Shown here: in pieces, positions 62,056-64,000 of the stretch
Layout of the letters: every line of letters starts with the position of its first letter
Position numbering within the stretch: position 1 is the first letter of the stretch
From: Dokdonella sp.
GTDB lineage: Bacteria > Pseudomonadota > Gammaproteobacteria > Xanthomonadales > Rhodanobacteraceae
Length of the DNA stretch: 64,000 bases
Direction of reading: 5' to 3'
Assembly (NCBI RefSeq): GCF_019634815.1
Contig: NZ_JAHCAP010000001.1
Location: 186,001 to 250,000, forward strand
The notes under the pieces: generated by a model
Told to the model about the DNA's origin: nothing
Seen by the model: the letters and a program-made list of their open reading frames with translations, nothing else
The model's database searches: none
Made by a program: the position numbers and the translations under genes

Positions 62056-63123
62056 ATGCACAAGTTCATCCACATCGACATGGATGCGTTCTATGCCTCG
62101 GTCGAGCAGCGCGACGATCCGAGCTTGCGCGGGCGGCCGGTGGTGGTCGCCTGGCGTGGCGCGCGCTCGGTGGTGTGCGCGGCAAGTTACGAGGCACGCA
62201 CGTTCGGTGTGCGCTCGGCGATGCCCGCGGTGCGCGCCGAGCGCCTGTGTCCCGATGCAGTGTTCGTGCCGCCCGATTTCACGCGCTACAAGGCGGTGTC
62301 GCAGCAGGTGCGCGCGATCATGCTGCGGCATACCGATCTGGTCGAACCACTGTCGCTCGATGAAGCCTATCTGGATGTCACCGCGCCCAAGACGGCACTT
62401 GGCAGCGCGACTGCGATCGCGCGCGAAATCCGTGCGCAGATCCGCGACGAAACCGGCCTCACCGCCTCGGCCGGCGTGGCACCCGCGAAGTTTCTCGCCA
62501 AGATCGCCTCCGACTGGCGCAAGCCCGACGGCCTGTTCGTGATCCGCCCGCACGAGGTGCTCGATTTTCTCGCGCCCTTGCCGGTCGCGCGCATCCACGG
62601 CGTGGGCAAGGTGATGGAAGGCAAACTCGCCGCGCTGGGCATCACCACGGTCGGCCAGTTGCGGGCCCGCGACGTGCATGCGCTCGAAGCGCAGTTCGGT
62701 CGCTACGGGCGCCGCCTGTCCGAACTCGCGCACGGCATCGACCACGGCGAGGTGCGCCCCGACCGACCGACGCAGTCGATCTCGACCGAGGACACCTTCG
62801 AGCGTGACCTGCCGCTGGCTGCGCTCGATGACACGATCCGTGACCTCGCCACGCGCACCTGGGCCGCGCGGGGGCGTACACCGCGCATTGCGCGCACCGT
62901 GGTGCTCAAGCTCAAGACGCGCGAGTTCCGCATCCTCACACGCAGTCACACGCCCGAGCAGCCGCCTGATTCGGCGGCAAGCCTCGCGCGCATCGCGCTC
63001 GCGCTGTGCGCGCGCGTCGAGCTGCCGGGCGACACGCTCTACCGCCTCGTCGGCGTGGGCCTCGGCAACTTCTTCGATCCCGACGACACGCCTGGGCAGG
63101 CCGAACTGTTCGGCCCGCCCTGA
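62056..63123 (+). CDS. dinB: DNA polymerase IV (DinB)
   Basis: DinB is a Y-family translesion polymerase. The 355-residue protein has the catalytic acidic residues in IHIDMDAFYASVEQ and SLDEAYLDVT, the ARTFGVRSAMPAVRA finger region, VAPAKFLAKIASDWRKPDG and a little-finger domain from residue ~240. ATG 62056 is the family start. A sequence with the usual beta-clamp motif shape appears at the end (QAELFGPP). Regulation by LexA is expected but I did not identify a box. Confidence 0.93.
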   Translation: MHKFIHIDMDAFYASVEQRDDPSLRGRPVVVAWRGARSVVCAASYEARTFGVRSAMPAVRAERLCPDAVFVPPDFTRYKAVSQQVRAIMLRHTDLVEPLSLDEAYLDVTAPKTALGSATAIAREIRAQIRDETGLTASAGVAPAKFLAKIASDWRKPDGLFVIRPHEVLDFLAPLPVARIHGVGKVMEGKLAALGITTVGQLRARDVHALEAQFGRYGRRLSELAHGIDHGEVRPDRPTQSISTEDTFERDLPLAALDDTIRDLATRTWAARGRTPRIARTVVLKLKTREFRILTRSHTPEQPPDSAASLARIALALCARVELPGDTLYRLVGVGLGNFFDPDDTPGQAELFGPP

Positions 63124-63134
63124 GGCGATGACAC

Positions 63135-64000
63135 TCAGCGTCCGCGCGCGCGGGCGAAGGCGTCGGCTAGTGCGTTGTTGACGGGCGCTGGCACAGCCGA
63201 CGGCCTGCGCGGAGCGGTGTTGCGTGCGGCGCCGGGCGGCGTGCTTGGTGTGCCACGTGAATCGCGCGCACTGCGCGCCTCGCCGGGTACATCGTCGAGG
63301 CGCATGCTCAAGGCGATGCGTTGACGCTGCAGGTCGACTTCCATCACCTTGACCTTGACGATGTCGCCGGCCTTGACCGCCTCGCGCGGATCGCGCACGA
63401 ACTGGTGCGAGAGCGCCGAGACGTGCACGAGGCCATCCTGATGCACACCGATGTCGACGAAGGCGCCGAACGCGGCGACATTGGTGACACGGCCTTCGAG
63501 CACCATGCCGACGACCAGGTCCTTGAGATCCTCGACACCCTCGGCAAAGCTCGGCGCGATGAACTGCGGACGCGGGTCGCGGCCGGGTTTCTCCAACTCG
63601 CGCAGGATGTCGCGCACGGTGGGCAGGCCGAAGCGTTCGTCGGTGAAACGTGCGGGATCGAGGCTGCGCAACAGCGAGCCGTCACCGATCACCTCACGCG
63701 CTTGCCGCCCGCAGGCTGCGAGCATGCGTGCGACCAGCGGATAGGCTTCCGGGTGCACGCCACTCGCATCGAGCGGTTCGCTGCCGTTGGCGATGCGCAG
63801 GAAGCCCGCGCACTGCTCGAAGGCCTTGTCACCCAGGCGCGCGACTTTCTTGAGCGCGATGCGGTTGCGGAACGGGCCATGCTCATCGCGATGGCGCACG
63901 ATGTTGTCGGCGAGCGTCGCACTCAGGCCGGCCACGCGCGCAAGCAGCGGCGCCGAAGCGGTGTTGAGATCGACGCCGACCGCGTTCACGCAGTCCTCGA
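63135..64000 (-). CDS. tex: Tex-family transcription accessory protein, C-terminal part (partial)
   Basis: Tex is a conserved RNA-binding protein with several nucleic-acid domains. This piece contains the helix-hairpin-helix part ([22 protein letters not shown]) and the S1 RNA-binding domain ([40 protein letters not shown]) plus a basic, low-complexity end. The frame stays open through the window edge at 64000, so the N-terminal two-thirds are missing. Its stop is 12 bp from the dinB stop. Confidence 0.92.
   Translation of the reverse strand, partial: EDCVNAVGVDLNTASAPLLARVAGLSATLADNIVRHRDEHGPFRNRIALKKVARLGDKAFEQCAGFLRIANGSEPLDASGVHPEAYPLVARMLAACGRQAREVIGDGSLLRSLDPARFTDERFGLPTVRDILRELEKPGRDPRPQFIAPSFAEGVEDLKDLVVGMVLEGRVTNVAAFGAFVDIGVHQDGLVHVSALSHQFVRDPREAVKAGDIVKVKVMEVDLQRQRIALSMRLDDVPGEARSARDSRGTPSTPPGAARNTAPRRPSAVPAPVNNALADAFARARGR

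Overview
The window is GC-rich and densely coded. The tatABC, birA-coaX, bioF/H/C, dinB, tex, comM, glnK and ubiK set points to a gammaproteobacterium. The style of the lipoproteins and secreted proteins, the ECF sigma-kinase pair and the many small exported proteins fit Lysobacterales/Xanthomonadales, perhaps Rhodanobacteraceae. The lineage is inferred from gene content only; no rRNA is present. The only RNA gene is tRNA-Thr(UGU).

Layout. 0-10 kb: the Tat translocase, a deoxyinosine-type DNA glycosylase overlapping an exported Bcp-like peroxiredoxin, a large gingipain-type (C25) secreted peptidase, an MtfA-like peptidase, birA-coaX and a SPOR-domain protein. 10-15 kb: tRNA-Thr, a FabG-like reductase overlapping an M13 metallopeptidase lipoprotein, and a transglutaminase-like protein. 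15-24.6 kb: a tightly packed surface-polysaccharide operon (GT-C transferase, ABC-2 exporter Wzm/Wzt, a three-domain GT2/GT-B/sulfotransferase protein, GT2, Gmd-like dehydratase, GT4). 24.6-35.7 kb: metabolism (arginase, amidohydrolase, GST, a glutamate synthase-like FMN enzyme, UbiA with a 315-residue Pro/Ala-rich extension, ComF, BioB). 35.7-39.2 kb: a restriction-modification operon (Dcm-type methylase, Vsr, HNH nuclease and three small unknown proteins).

39.5-47.1 kb: an ECF sigma factor, a Ser/Thr kinase with TPR-like repeats, bioF, a frameshifted small gene, bioH, bioC and an EamA-type exporter, mostly joined by stop/start overlaps. 47-49.5 kb: a HemP operon behind a Fur-box-like site, then a UPF0016 (TMEM165/GDT1) manganese-exporter-type gene behind a likely yybP-ykoY riboswitch, then glnK. 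49.7-53.5 kb: ubiK, comM and a CPA1-type antiporter.

53.6-59.6 kb is the most unusual part. It is a 6.0-kb segment bounded by an exact 21-bp direct repeat whose right copy is the 3' end and stop codon of a lipoprotein gene. It holds three uncharacterised exported or membrane genes and, at its right edge, a phospholipase D-family nuclease gene that is cut at the junction and carries three in-frame stops. I see no integrase. 59.6-64 kb: the lipoprotein, an array of consecutive hairpins, a toxin-antitoxin pair, dinB, and tex running off the window end.
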